This document shows, piece after piece, positions 1-8,279 of a stretch of 52,511 bases of DNA (within the stretch, counting starts at the first letter, position 1; every line of letters begins with the position of its first letter). Both the position numbers and the translations under genes were made by a program. The notes beneath the pieces are model-generated. The model saw nothing but the letters and a program-made list of their open reading frames with translations, made no database searches and had not been told where the DNA came from. The stretch lies in the NCBI GenBank assembly GCA_021847345.1, contig JAJZTW010000023.1:1-52511 (forward strand), in the 5' to 3' direction. The stretch is from Pseudomonadota bacterium (GTDB lineage Bacteria > Pseudomonadota > Gammaproteobacteria > Burkholderiales > Burkholderiaceae_C).

Positions 1-1
1 A

Positions 2-151
2 CGCGCAGTACCCCCCCAGCACGATGAACTGCCCGTGCGCCAGGTTGATGATGCGCATCACCCCGAACATCAGGTTCAGCCCCAACCCCACCAGGGTGAA
101 AAAAATGCCGTACAGAATTCCGCCGACAAGGGCGTATTCGAACAATTCCAC
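2..151 (-). CDS. livH: Branched-chain amino-acid ABC transporter permease LivH-type, N-terminal fragment
   Basis: This is the N-terminal 50 codons of an inner-membrane permease of the LivH family, which with LivM forms the channel of a branched-chain amino-acid or related ABC importer. The gene runs off the left edge of the window. The visible peptide begins VELFEYALVGGILYG and continues into the hallmark segment GLNLMFGVMRIINLAHG, typical of the first two membrane helices of LivH proteins. The start is a GTG at 151; no ATG is available in this frame upstream. It lies 80 bp downstream of the substrate-binding-protein gene on the same strand, so the two are very likely one operon. The substrate cannot be read from this fragment. 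Confidence 0.85.
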   Translation of the reverse strand, partial: MELFEYALVGGILYGIFFTLVGLGLNLMFGVMRIINLAHGQFIVLGGYCA

Positions 152-197
152 GACAGCCCCCCGCAGCCCGCCTGCGCGGCGGGCGCCGAATGCGAAA

Positions 198-217
198 CCG
201 GGCCCCGCAGGGCCCGG
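198..217 (-). terminator. GC-rich intercistronic hairpin between binding protein and permease genes
   Basis: A perfect 8-bp inverted repeat, CCGGGCCC / GGGCCCGG with a 4-base loop, lies in the 80-bp gap between the stop of the substrate-binding-protein gene and the start of the permease gene. Only a short run of T follows on the minus strand. By analogy with other ABC operons it could stabilise the upstream mRNA or terminate partially, giving more binding protein than permease. That role is inference. Confidence 0.4.
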
Positions 218-231
218 CGTTCATCCCAGGA

Positions 232-1488
232 TCAGCGCTTGGGCGCCGGGTACACCGCCTTGCCGGTGGCGTGCTCTTCCGGGTAGAGCACGACGAACTT
301 GATGTCCTTGCCGTCGGGAACGATCTGCGCCACCGGCAGCGGCTGCCCCAGCTGGGCACCGTTGGCGTTGATCTTGAACGGCCCGAGCAGCGTGGTGACC
401 TTGCCCGACATGTCGTTGAGCAGCGCGTCGTGGAAGCCTTCCTGCGTGAACTTGGGCGACTTCCCGAGCATGTACTGCATCACCAGCCCGGTGTTGTAGC
501 CGGCCGAGTCGAGGAAGGTCGGCGCCTTGTGGAATTCGGCGTCGAAGGCCTTCTCGAACTGCGCGGTGTTCATGCCGTAGTCGACCTTGTCGTAGCGCAC
601 CAGCGGCGGGGTCGGGTAGGTGTAGGTGTAGGCCAGGCCGTCGACCCCGACGTTCTTCTTCATCAGCGCGGCCAGCTGGCCGGGGAAGATCGTGAAGGTC
701 ATGTTGAAGTGCAGGCCGCTTTGCGACAGCGATCGCAGGAAGGCGATGTCGTTGGGCGGGTAGCCGAATTCCAGCACGGCCTCGGGGTTGGTGGCCTTGA
801 TGGTGTGCAGCAGCACCGTGTAGTTGGACTCGGTGGTCGGCACGCCGTGGTAGTACACCGGGGTCACTCCGCCCTTGGCCAGTTGCGCCTTCATGGTCTC
901 GGCCTGCGAGGCGTCGAAGTCGTTGGCGTCGTAGACGATGGCCACGCGCTTGATGTGCTGCTTGAGCAGGTACTGGGCCAGCGGGATCGGCCACACGGTC
1001 GACGACGGGATGCTCACGTCGGCCAGGTAGTCGGTCTTCTTGGTGAAGAAGTTGGCTCCCGAGCCGGTCGGGTCGATCAGCAGCATGTGGTGCTCGGCCG
1101 CCAGCGGCACCGCCACCGAGGTCAGCACCGAACCGAAGTCGGCCACCAGCACGTCGACCTTGTCCTGCGTGATCAGCTGGTTGTACAGCGTGGTGGCGGT
1201 CGAGGTCGAGCTCTGGTCGTCGTAGGCGACGATCTTCACCGGGATCTTCTTGCCGTAGGCCTTGACGAACAACCCGCCGTCCTTGTTCACACCCTCGGCC
1301 CAGAACTTCAGGCCCTCGTACTGGCCCTGCGAGGCCACCGCGAACGACCCGGTGCTGGCGTACAGGGTGCCGATCTTGATCTCGGCCGGCGCGCCGGCAG
1401 CGTGGGCGCCGAAACTGGCGGCGGCCAGCGCGACCGCGGCGGCGGCGGCCTTCAGGGGCGTGAAGCTCTTGCGGGTGCGAACTTGCAT
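232..1488 (-). CDS. ABC transporter substrate-binding protein, LivK/LivJ type
   Basis: This is a periplasmic binding protein of the type I (Leu/Ile/Val-binding) fold that would deliver ligand to the downstream LivH-type permease. The mature part begins [18 protein letters not shown], the usual first strand and ligand loop of this family. It follows a signal peptide with a basic start (MQVRTRKS), an Ala-rich hydrophobic core and a likely cleavage site at AHA. I chose ATG 1488 over the upstream in-frame start at 1548: the extra 20 residues are Arg-rich and unlike a leader, and a GGAG Shine-Dalgarno sequence sits about 8 bases before 1488. The protein is 418 residues, a little longer than E. coli LivK. 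The ligand could be an amino acid, an amide or an aromatic acid; the sequence alone does not decide. Confidence 0.9.
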   Translation of the reverse strand: MQVRTRKSFTPLKAAAAAVALAAASFGAHAAGAPAEIKIGTLYASTGSFAVASQGQYEGLKFWAEGVNKDGGLFVKAYGKKIPVKIVAYDDQSSTSTATTLYNQLITQDKVDVLVADFGSVLTSVAVPLAAEHHMLLIDPTGSGANFFTKKTDYLADVSIPSSTVWPIPLAQYLLKQHIKRVAIVYDANDFDASQAETMKAQLAKGGVTPVYYHGVPTTESNYTVLLHTIKATNPEAVLEFGYPPNDIAFLRSLSQSGLHFNMTFTIFPGQLAALMKKNVGVDGLAYTYTYPTPPLVRYDKVDYGMNTAQFEKAFDAEFHKAPTFLDSAGYNTGLVMQYMLGKSPKFTQEGFHDALLNDMSGKVTTLLGPFKINANGAQLGQPLPVAQIVPDGKDIKFVVLYPEEHATGKAVYPAPKR

Positions 1489-1570
1489 GCGATGTCTCCG
1501 TCTGCGATGGCGGCATCGGCACGCGCCTGCCGCTGCGCTGCCGAGCACTCATCATGTTTGTGGAGCCCCG

Positions 1571-1600
1571 ATTCTGGTTGCGCCCCCGAAACCCGGTCAA
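1571..1600 (-). promoter_or_regulatory. Candidate sigma70 promoter of the binding-protein operon
   Basis: On the minus strand, TTGACC (1595-1600) and CAGAAT (1571-1576) are separated by 18 bases. They match the -35 and -10 consensus at 5/6 and 4/6 positions. The implied leader to ATG 1488 is about 75 bases. The location upstream of the operon fits, but this is a pattern match only. Confidence 0.4.
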
Positions 1601-1733
1601 CGCGTCCTTTCCCGGGAAATTGCAACATGATGTGTCAGATTGTGCGAACCCGCCCCGGCTCGGCGTGACGCGCATCGGCCGGCGCGACTATTCTTGGCCC
1701 GCCAGCGCAAACACCGCAGGGGAGACGCCTTCG

Positions 1734-2210
1734 ATGATCCACAACGCCCGCATGACCTCGCGGATCGACGGCGACTTCGTGGTGTTCCTGATCGGCATGC
1801 GAATCAACCAGCCGTGGGCCTTGCACAAATGGCTGAGCGTGCTGCGCTCGATGCCGCGCATGATCCGCGAGCTGCAAACCCAACCCGAGCTCGGATTTCT
1901 CGGCGCCGAGAACTGGGTCGGGCGCACCACCATCATGTTGCAGTACTGGCGCTCGCTCGACGCGCTGCTGGCCTACGCCAAGGCGCGCGACGCCGAGCAC
2001 CTGCCGGCCTGGCGGGCCTTCAACCAGCGCATCGGCAGCGACGGCTCGGTGGGCATCTGGCACGAAACCTATTGCGTGCGGGCCGGCGGCCACGAAAACG
2101 TGTACGTGAACATGCCACCCTTCGGGCTGGGCAGGATCGGGCAACTGGTCGAGGCGGGTGGAGCCCTGGCGTCAGCCAGCGGGCGCATGCACGGCGACCA
2201 TGATGTCTAG
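1734..2210 (+). CDS. DUF4188-family protein (dimeric alpha/beta-barrel, monooxygenase-like)
   Basis: This 158-residue protein has the look of the DUF4188 family: [17 protein letters not shown] at the N-terminus, then a Trp-rich helical stretch with [16 protein letters not shown], and later [16 protein letters not shown] and the conserved IWHETY. The family is predicted to adopt the ferredoxin-like fold of small haem-degrading or antibiotic-biosynthesis monooxygenases, but its biochemical role is unknown. ATG 1734 was chosen because an AGGGGAG sequence precedes it and the longer frame (from 1554) adds 60 low-quality residues across the promoter region. It converges with the ZntB gene, with only two bases between the stop codons. 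No cofactor or partner is evident. Confidence 0.75.
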   Translation: MIHNARMTSRIDGDFVVFLIGMRINQPWALHKWLSVLRSMPRMIRELQTQPELGFLGAENWVGRTTIMLQYWRSLDALLAYAKARDAEHLPAWRAFNQRIGSDGSVGIWHETYCVRAGGHENVYVNMPPFGLGRIGQLVEAGGALASASGRMHGDHDV

Positions 2211-2212
2211 GC

Positions 2213-3268
2213 TCAGTCGTAGCGTTTGCGCAGCAGCAGCCAGGCCGCCAGCGCGGTGACCAGCACGAGCCCCGCGACCACGACCCAGAAGCCCTGGGCG
2301 AGTCTTCCGAAGGGAATGCCCCCGACGTTCATGCCCAGCAGGCCGGCGGTGATGTTGATCGGCAACGCGACCACGGCCACCGCGGTGAGCACGAAAATGC
2401 TCTTGTTCATGCGATCGGTGGTCAATGCGCCGACCTCTTCCTGCAGCAGCTTGATGCGTTCCTGCAGCCCTGCCAGATCTCGCAGCGCCAGCGAGAACTC
2501 CTCGGTCGAGCGGCGCAACCCGGCGATGTCGTCGTCGGCCACCCCGTCCATGGAACTGCCGAGCAGGCGGAACAGGGCCCCGGGTTCCGGAGCGAGCAGG
2601 CGCTGCATGCGCACGAGGTCGCGCCGCAGGCGTCCGAGGTGCCCGCGGTCCGGGATCTGGTCGTCGAGAAAACGATCCTCGATGTCATCGACCTCGCCAG
2701 CGACGCGGTGCCGGATGCGCCCCAGCACGTCGGCCTGATCTCCGAGCAGATGCACCAGGAGTCCGAGCGGGCCGGCGAAGGTCTGCCCCGAATCGACCGC
2801 CTGGCGCAGGGCTTCGACCGCGCGCAGCGGCTGGTTGCGAAGGCTCACCAGATACCGCCGCCCCGCCTGGGTGTTGATGGCCATCCACAGCGTGGCGACC
2901 TGCATCGAGTAGTCGTCATTCAGGTCGTAGACCACGTCGTTGACCACCGCGATCACCCCGCCGTCGACCTGCTCGATGCGCGTGGAGCGCCAGGCCTCGT
3001 GCAGGGTTTCCATGAACGCCTCGGGCAGTTCGACATGGCTGCGCAACCATTGCCGTGCCGCATGATGCGCGCCGTCGAAGTGAAGCCAGGCGAAGCTCGC
3101 GGCATCGCCGCCGGCCAGCCAGGCGGCCGCGCCATGCGCGTCCAGGGGCTGTCCGCGCCCGTCGGCACCGAACAGGTAGCCGTGGATCAGGCCGGACGGG
3201 TCGGCCCCGTGCTGAGTGTGCTGGGTCGTAGCCAAGACGATCGCCTCCCCGAAAGGTTCGTGGAACAC
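2213..3268 (-). CDS. zntB: Zinc transporter ZntB, CorA family
   Basis: This is a 351-residue inner-membrane divalent cation transporter of the CorA/ZntB superfamily, which works as a pentamer. The long cytoplasmic N-terminal domain (about residues 1-285) includes SLRNQPLRAVEALR and a coiled region before the membrane. Two C-terminal transmembrane helices follow, and the first ends in the signature GMNVGGIP. The GxNxGGIP form is typical of the ZntB branch rather than Mg-selective CorA (GMN followed by other residues). The C-terminus is short and basic (LLLRKRYD), as usual. ZntB moves Zn2+ with protons; direction and specificity here are inferred from the family. The start is the first Met of the frame. 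Confidence 0.88.
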   Translation of the reverse strand: MFHEPFGEAIVLATTQHTQHGADPSGLIHGYLFGADGRGQPLDAHGAAAWLAGGDAASFAWLHFDGAHHAARQWLRSHVELPEAFMETLHEAWRSTRIEQVDGGVIAVVNDVVYDLNDDYSMQVATLWMAINTQAGRRYLVSLRNQPLRAVEALRQAVDSGQTFAGPLGLLVHLLGDQADVLGRIRHRVAGEVDDIEDRFLDDQIPDRGHLGRLRRDLVRMQRLLAPEPGALFRLLGSSMDGVADDDIAGLRRSTEEFSLALRDLAGLQERIKLLQEEVGALTTDRMNKSIFVLTAVAVVALPINITAGLLGMNVGGIPFGRLAQGFWVVVAGLVLVTALAAWLLLRKRYD

Positions 3269-3412
3269 GGTCGCGCAAGCCGCCGGACCTCGCGCGGCGG
3301 CTGCGCGACGCGAGGCGTTTCATGCTACCCACATCGGCCAAAGGGCGATTGGGCGCGAGCCGCCTTCACCCTCGAAGCCATCGGCAAGCGGCGACCATTG
3401 CAATCATTCAAC

Positions 3413-3437
3413 GATACATTTTTGGGTTGATACATTT
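3413..3437 (+). repeat. Tandem GATACATTT direct repeat upstream of the AlbA_2 gene
   Basis: The nonamer GATACATTT occurs at 3413-3421 and again at 3429-3437, a 16-bp period, in an AT-rich patch 60-80 bp before the AlbA_2 gene. The spacing of about one and a half helical turns and the position in the promoter region suggest an operator. The downstream protein has its own C-terminal helix-turn-helix, so autoregulation is possible. This is inference. Confidence 0.45.
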
Positions 3438-3496
3438 ATAGCCTTTTTCTGCGACAATTCGACTCGTCCGAGCACCGCCCCGGTCGAGAGGAAACC

Positions 3497-5245
3497 ATGC
3501 GCGAGTTGACGGAAGTCCGTGCCTTGCTGGCCCGTCTGGACGAAGTGCCGGCCGATGCGATCGAGTCGCAGGACCTGGATTTCAAGGAATGGCCTGGCGA
3601 CGACCGGAAGTTGGTTCGCCTGGCGGTCGAGATGGCCGTCTGCATGGCCAACGGCGGCGGTGGCATGGTCGTGCTGGGCGTGCGTGACAAGGTGGTCGGG
3701 CGTTCCCGGGCCATCCTGGGCGTCCCGGCGACAGCGGACCCGAACCGGCTCAAGCGTGACATCTACGAGCGCACCGCGCCGAGGCTCACCCCCGAAATCC
3801 TCGAACTTGCGGTCCCCGAAGGCACGGGACGCCTGCTCCTGATGCAAGTACACGGGGGACTGCCACCCTATACCGATTCCGCTGGCGCAGGCAGCGTCCG
3901 GCGCGGCAAGGACTGCGTGCCGCTGACCGGCGATCTGCGCGACCGATTGATGGTCGAGCGCGGGGACTCCGATATCACCGCGCTCACCGTCCCGGGCGAA
4001 CCATCATCCCTGCTGTCGCCCGCCGCCATGGAACGCCTGCGCGACATGGCTCGACAGGAACAGGCGCCAGGAGACTTGTTGCGACTGTCCGATCTCGACC
4101 TGCTCGGGGCGCTGGAGCTGCTGCGGGACGGTCGACTGACCAAGGCGAGCCTGCTCATCGCGGGCAACACCGAGGCGATCACAAGGCACCTGCCGAACTA
4201 CGCCTGGACGTATGAGCGCATGAGGAGCGCGACCGCCTACAGCGACCGGGTCGACGGGCGCGACACAAGGGAACTCGCCCTTGCGCTGGCATTGCAGTCC
4301 CTCGAGAGCCGGATCGCAGCCGACAACCCCATCACCACCATCGAACACGGACTGCACCATTTCGAGTTCCGCGCCTACCCGGCGGTGGCGTTGCGCGAGG
4401 CACTGCTCAATGCACTGTGCCACCTGGATCTGCGCCTCGCGAGTCCGGTGCTGGTGAAGCAGTTTGCGCGCAAGCTCGAGATCAGCAATCCGGGCGGACT
4501 GATAGGTGGAATCACGCCCACCAACATCCTTCACCATCCACCGCTTGCGCGCAATCCGGCGCTGGTGCAGGCGCTGTCGAAGCTGCGACTGGTGAACCGG
4601 AGCAACCTGGGCATCGGACGCATGTTCGAAGCGATGTTGATCGAGGGCAAGGAGCCGCCTCTGATCATTGACGAACAAAGCGCGGTCCGCGTGGTCTTCA
4701 AGCGCCAGGAAACCTCGGCACCCTTCCGCGAGTTCATCGCCGAAGAGGGCAAGGCGGGCACGGTGCTGGACGTCGATCACCTGCTCGTGTTGCGCTACCT
4801 GCTCGGTCACGCCGAGGTCGATACCGCCACGGCGGCCGAACTCTGCCAGCGCCGCAGCGCGGAGATGCGCGACATCCTCGACGACATGGTTCAGGTCCAC
4901 GGCTACCTGGAACGAGGTGGCGCCGGGCGCGGCACATGGTGGCGCATGAAACCCGCGCTTCACCGCAAGCTGGACGGAGCCGGCCATGCCGAGCGTGATC
5001 AGCGTATCGATGTCGATGTCGCCAGGACCCGCGTGCTCAACATGCTGAAGCAGCGCCGGCAACGAGGGCAGCCCGGGATGTCGAACGCCGAGGTTCGGGA
5101 AGTGACGGGGTACACGCGCCTGCAGGTCAATCGGCTGATCCATACCCTCGAGGCCGAGTCGGTGCGAATGGTCGGGCACGGGCGCGGCGCAAGATACGAA
5201 TACATCGGCGCGCTGTCGGCACGAGTCGCGAAGGGCACGGAATAG
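3497..5245 (+). CDS. AlbA_2/Schlafen-type ATP-binding protein with C-terminal winged helix
   Basis: This 582-residue protein belongs to the COG2865 type (putative transcriptional regulator, often called ATP-binding or RecG-like). Residues about 20-130 form the AlbA_2 (Schlafen AlbA) domain, with the landmark [11 protein letters not shown], then [16 protein letters not shown]. The middle part has the typical [15 protein letters not shown] and the GHKL-like strand [13 protein letters not shown], leading into [14 protein letters not shown]. The last 45 residues resemble a winged helix ([20 protein letters not shown]). A good Shine-Dalgarno sequence (GAGAGGAAACC) precedes ATG 3497. Such proteins are scattered in accessory DNA and some are linked to defence or regulation; no specific function is known. 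It sits alone between zntB and ychF, with tandem repeats in its promoter. Confidence 0.8.
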   Translation: MRELTEVRALLARLDEVPADAIESQDLDFKEWPGDDRKLVRLAVEMAVCMANGGGGMVVLGVRDKVVGRSRAILGVPATADPNRLKRDIYERTAPRLTPEILELAVPEGTGRLLLMQVHGGLPPYTDSAGAGSVRRGKDCVPLTGDLRDRLMVERGDSDITALTVPGEPSSLLSPAAMERLRDMARQEQAPGDLLRLSDLDLLGALELLRDGRLTKASLLIAGNTEAITRHLPNYAWTYERMRSATAYSDRVDGRDTRELALALALQSLESRIAADNPITTIEHGLHHFEFRAYPAVALREALLNALCHLDLRLASPVLVKQFARKLEISNPGGLIGGITPTNILHHPPLARNPALVQALSKLRLVNRSNLGIGRMFEAMLIEGKEPPLIIDEQSAVRVVFKRQETSAPFREFIAEEGKAGTVLDVDHLLVLRYLLGHAEVDTATAAELCQRRSAEMRDILDDMVQVHGYLERGGAGRGTWWRMKPALHRKLDGAGHAERDQRIDVDVARTRVLNMLKQRRQRGQPGMSNAEVREVTGYTRLQVNRLIHTLEAESVRMVGHGRGARYEYIGALSARVAKGTE

Positions 5246-5284
5246 GCCGGCCACTACAATCGGCAAGCGCAACCCCTGGCAGAT

Positions 5285-5308
5285 CCAGGACAGGCTTCGC
5301 CTGCCTGG
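5285..5308. other. Hairpin between the AlbA_2 gene and ychF
   Basis: CCAGGACAGGC and GCCTGCCTGG form a 10-bp stem with one mismatch around a TTC loop. It has no T-tract, so it is at best a weak terminator of the upstream gene or a structured part of the ychF leader. A TACAAT hexamer at 5255-5260 could be the -10 of a ychF promoter. Confidence 0.3.
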
Positions 5309-5421
5309 CACCACCCGACCCGCAACGGCTGCTCCGCGCATGCCGCTGCGAATCGGGCGCCCCGGCGGCGCCCACATCGGGCTCTGTGGTGCTGCGGGGC
5401 GTTGATCCACAAGGACCTTCC

Positions 5422-6516
5422 ATGAGCCTCAAATGCGGCATCGTGGGCCTGCCCAACGTCGGCAAGTCCACCCTGTTCAATGCGCTGACCCAGAGCGCGA
5501 TCCCGGCCGAGAACTATCCCTTCTGCACCATCGAGCCCAACGTGGGCGTGGTCGAGGTGCCCGATCCGCGGCTGCAGCAGCTGGCCGGGATCGTCAAGCC
5601 GCAGCGCGTGGTTCCGGCGGTGGTCGAGTTCGTCGACATCGCCGGGCTGGTCGCCGGCGCGTCCAAGGGGGAGGGGCTGGGCAACCAGTTTCTCGCGCAC
5701 ATTCGCGAAACCGACGCCATCGTCAACGTCGTGCGCTGTTTCGACGACCCCAACGTGGTGCACGTGGCCGGACGCGTGGATCCGCTGGCCGACATCGAGG
5801 TGATCCAGACCGAGCTGTGCCTGGCCGACCTGGGAACGGTGGAAAAGGCCGTGCTGCGGGCGCAGAAGACCGCGCGCGCCGGCGACAAGGAGGCCCAGCG
5901 CCTGCTCGGCGTGCTGCAGCGCTGCGAGACTTCCCTCAACGAGGCGCGTCCGGTGCGCGCGCTCGACCTGTCCGACGACGAGCGCGCGCTGCTCAAGCCG
6001 CTGTGCCTGATCACCGCCAAGCCGGCGATGTTCGTGGGCAACGTGCTGGAGGACGGTTTCGAGAACAACCCCCACCTCGATCGCCTGCGCGAATACGCGA
6101 CGGCGCAGGGCGCGCCTGTCGTGGCCATCTGTGCCAAGCTGGAAAGCGAACTGGCCGGAATGTCGCCCGACGAGAAGGTCGAATTCCTGGCCGAACTCGG
6201 CCAGAGCGAGCCCGGGTTGAACCGCCTGATCCGCGCCGGCTACGCGCTGCTCGGTCTGCAGACCTATTTCACGGCCGGGGTCAAGGAAGTGCGCGCGTGG
6301 ACCATCCCGGTGGGCGCGACGGCGCCGCAGGCGGCAGGCGTGATCCATACCGACTTCGAGCGCGGCTTCATCCGGGCGCAGACCATCTCCTTCGACGACT
6401 TCGTGCGCCACGGCGGCGAGCAGGGCGCCAAGGATGCCGGCCGCATGCGCGCGGAGGGCAAGGAATACGTGGTACACGACGGCGACGTGCTGAACTTCCT
6501 GTTCACCCGCGTATAA
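5422..6516 (+). CDS. ychF: Redox-regulated ATPase YchF
   Basis: This is a 364-residue Obg-family P-loop ATPase that binds ribosomes and is linked to oxidative stress in many bacteria. The P-loop GLPNVGKST sits at residues 8-16. The typical YchF segment [15 protein letters not shown] and the G3-like [20 protein letters not shown] follow. The C-terminal TGS-like domain ends in [11 protein letters not shown], the usual YchF terminus. ATG 5422 was preferred to the in-frame start at 5386 because it matches the universal N-terminus [15 protein letters not shown] and is preceded by AAGGAC. It is the last core gene before the island; no strong terminator follows. Confidence 0.97.
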   Translation: MSLKCGIVGLPNVGKSTLFNALTQSAIPAENYPFCTIEPNVGVVEVPDPRLQQLAGIVKPQRVVPAVVEFVDIAGLVAGASKGEGLGNQFLAHIRETDAIVNVVRCFDDPNVVHVAGRVDPLADIEVIQTELCLADLGTVEKAVLRAQKTARAGDKEAQRLLGVLQRCETSLNEARPVRALDLSDDERALLKPLCLITAKPAMFVGNVLEDGFENNPHLDRLREYATAQGAPVVAICAKLESELAGMSPDEKVEFLAELGQSEPGLNRLIRAGYALLGLQTYFTAGVKEVRAWTIPVGATAPQAAGVIHTDFERGFIRAQTISFDDFVRHGGEQGAKDAGRMRAEGKEYVVHDGDVLNFLFTRV

Positions 6517-7016
6517 GCACCCATTGACAGACACCCCTCGGTGCCCGACCATGGACACCGAGCGAATAAAACGCTCCCACGCAAGCCGCGGCGTACAACG
6601 CGCGCCGCTTCGCCTCGCCATCGGGAGACGCCAATGCGGCAACCGTGCGCCTACGCAGAGCTGCAGCTTCCTTCGGAAGAGACCGGCACACGGCCGCGCA
6701 AGCGCAGCCGACTAGACGCTGACAGACAAGGTCTCCCTGCGAAGGCCGTCGGCGGCTCGGTGTGTTCACCGCACGACACCGCCCAACGCAGCCGACTTCA
6801 GTTCGCCCCCCCCAGGCGTTATCCGGGTCGACAGTTCCCTACCGTCCATCGTCCGCCAGACACCGGCGCCATCGACCCGCCGCCGCCTTGCACCAGACGG
6901 CCGACGCGGAGGCGATTTCGAGCATCTCCTAGCTCCCCACTTTTGCTTTACAAAATAGCCCCTGACAGCATTTGTAAAGCTTCGCCACGTACCTCACCAC
7001 GCGGTTTACGCAACCA
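6517..7016. other. Gene-free left flank of the island
   Basis: These 500 bp between ychF and the first recombinase contain no frame with convincing coding character; frames present are Arg/Pro-rich shadows. Composition changes from host-like GC to AT-richer near 6935. A short CTCGGTG/CACCGAG stem lies just after ychF. I see no tRNA and no direct repeat shared with the right flank near 28.1-28.3 kb. The left end of the inserted element probably lies here, but I cannot place it to the base. Confidence 0.5.
6945..6980. repeat. Perfect 10-bp inverted repeat upstream of the recombinase trio
   Basis: GCTTTACAAA (6945-6954) and TTTGTAAAGC (6971-6980) are exact reverse complements with a 16-base spacer. 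The repeat ends 37 bp before the first recombinase gene. It could be an operator, or recombinase-binding sites at the element end. The spacer is longer than the 6-8 bp of a classic tyrosine-recombinase core. Confidence 0.6.
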
Positions 7017-8279
7017 ATGCCTCCTCTTGAATATATAGACTTCACAGCTTGGATCGAGGACCAGGAAGGCGGCGCGTTCACATGGGTTGCAGACCGACTT
7101 TTACCAGCCGTCCCTAGACTCCCGCAAATCTTCTGGTCCAATGGCGAAGGATGGGCCGAGGCAAACCATTGGGCAATCGTAAAGAGCGTCGAGCACCGCG
7201 CCCACCCCACCACGGTTGCCGCCTTAATGAAACACCTCAGTGCGTACGCGAATTTCCTAGAGGCAAAAGGCATAGATTGGCGCCACTTCCCAATGCGAAT
7301 CGCTGACCGTGGAATCGTTCGCTTTCGCGGGGATTTGCTCGAACAAGTGCACGCTGGGCGCCTTGCCGGAAGTACCGCTCGCGCTCGCATGTCCGCGGTA
7401 ATTCAATTTTATCGCCACGCACTGGTCAACGATTTCATTAACCCCGACTCGCCACTCTGGGAGGAGCGGACTGTAATTATCCCATACTACGACGTGACAG
7501 GCTTTAAGCGCGCGTTATCTCGATTAAGCACAAATTTATCGATTCCCAACCGCTCTCGTCCTGGCGTAACCCTTGAAGACGGCCTATTGCCCCTCAGCGA
7601 GCAAAATATGGTGGACCTGCTTCGTTTCACCGACACAGAAGCCCAACGTGAGCTCCATCTTATGTTGAAATTCAGCTTCTTTACGGGCGCCCGCTTAGGC
7701 AGCATCCTCAGCATCTGCATATCCAATATCGAATCGGCGCGCCCTGATCCCTCACTCGCCGGCTTCTTCCTCCTTGCCGCCGGCCCCGGCACGGGCATAA
7801 AAACCAAGTTCGATGTGCGAGGCGATTTAATCGTCCCCGACTTCATCATATCCGAGCTAAAAACGTATTTCTACAGCGCAAGGCGCCTCACCCGAGAAGC
7901 GCGAGCCGCTCAGTCCTCAAAGAATTTCCTCTTCCTAACATCTCGCGGGCGGACTTACTCTACTAGCACGATCACCCGGCTCATGACGGATCTCCGGCGC
8001 CAAGCGATCCGAGGCGGACTACCGTTCATGCAAAAGTTTAAGTTTCACCAAGCGCGTGCAACTTATGGGACATGGTTGATGAAATTGGCTTTGGCCGTCA
8101 CAGACGCAGGCCCCGCCCTTGCATTCGTGAAGTCAGCCATGCTCCACAAGAGGGAATCCACAACATTTAGCTATATACGCTTTTTAGAGTCAACAAAGGG
8201 AAAGCAAGAGGCAGCCGAAGCCTTCAGCAGAACATTTACGGGCTTAGCTTCGCGCGACTGGAATACGGTCAATGCTTAG
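7017..8279 (+). CDS. Tyrosine recombinase/integrase, first of three (TnpA/RitA-like)
   Basis: This is a 420-residue site-specific recombinase. The catalytic set appears complete: Arg226 in FFTGARLGS, a Lys in the hairpin GTGIKTKF (262-264), His344 and Arg347 in FKFHQARATYG, His377 in AMLHKRE, and the nucleophile candidate Tyr386 in TTFSYIRF. The N-terminal half has a SAM-like core-binding segment around residues 65-140. It is the first gene of a three-recombinase set with overlapping ends (its stop overlaps the next ATG by 8 bp), as in Tn554-type tnpABC and recombinase-in-trio elements. Base composition is clearly AT-richer than the host genes, which supports horizontal transfer. The target site is unknown. 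Confidence 0.88.
   Translation: MPPLEYIDFTAWIEDQEGGAFTWVADRLLPAVPRLPQIFWSNGEGWAEANHWAIVKSVEHRAHPTTVAALMKHLSAYANFLEAKGIDWRHFPMRIADRGIVRFRGDLLEQVHAGRLAGSTARARMSAVIQFYRHALVNDFINPDSPLWEERTVIIPYYDVTGFKRALSRLSTNLSIPNRSRPGVTLEDGLLPLSEQNMVDLLRFTDTEAQRELHLMLKFSFFTGARLGSILSICISNIESARPDPSLAGFFLLAAGPGTGIKTKFDVRGDLIVPDFIISELKTYFYSARRLTREARAAQSSKNFLFLTSRGRTYSTSTITRLMTDLRRQAIRGGLPFMQKFKFHQARATYGTWLMKLALAVTDAGPALAFVKSAMLHKRESTTFSYIRFLESTKGKQEAAEAFSRTFTGLASRDWNTVNA

Noticed and set aside
190..1668. Long plus-strand frame of 492 codons opposite the substrate-binding-protein gene
   Set aside because: It is antisense to a protein with a clear fold and signal peptide, and its residues are dominated by Arg, Val, Gly and His, as expected of a GC-rich shadow frame.
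6517..7016. Possible attachment site or tRNA left of the recombinase trio
   Set aside because: I found no tRNA-like cloverleaf sequence and no direct repeat matching the right flank near 28.1-28.3 kb.
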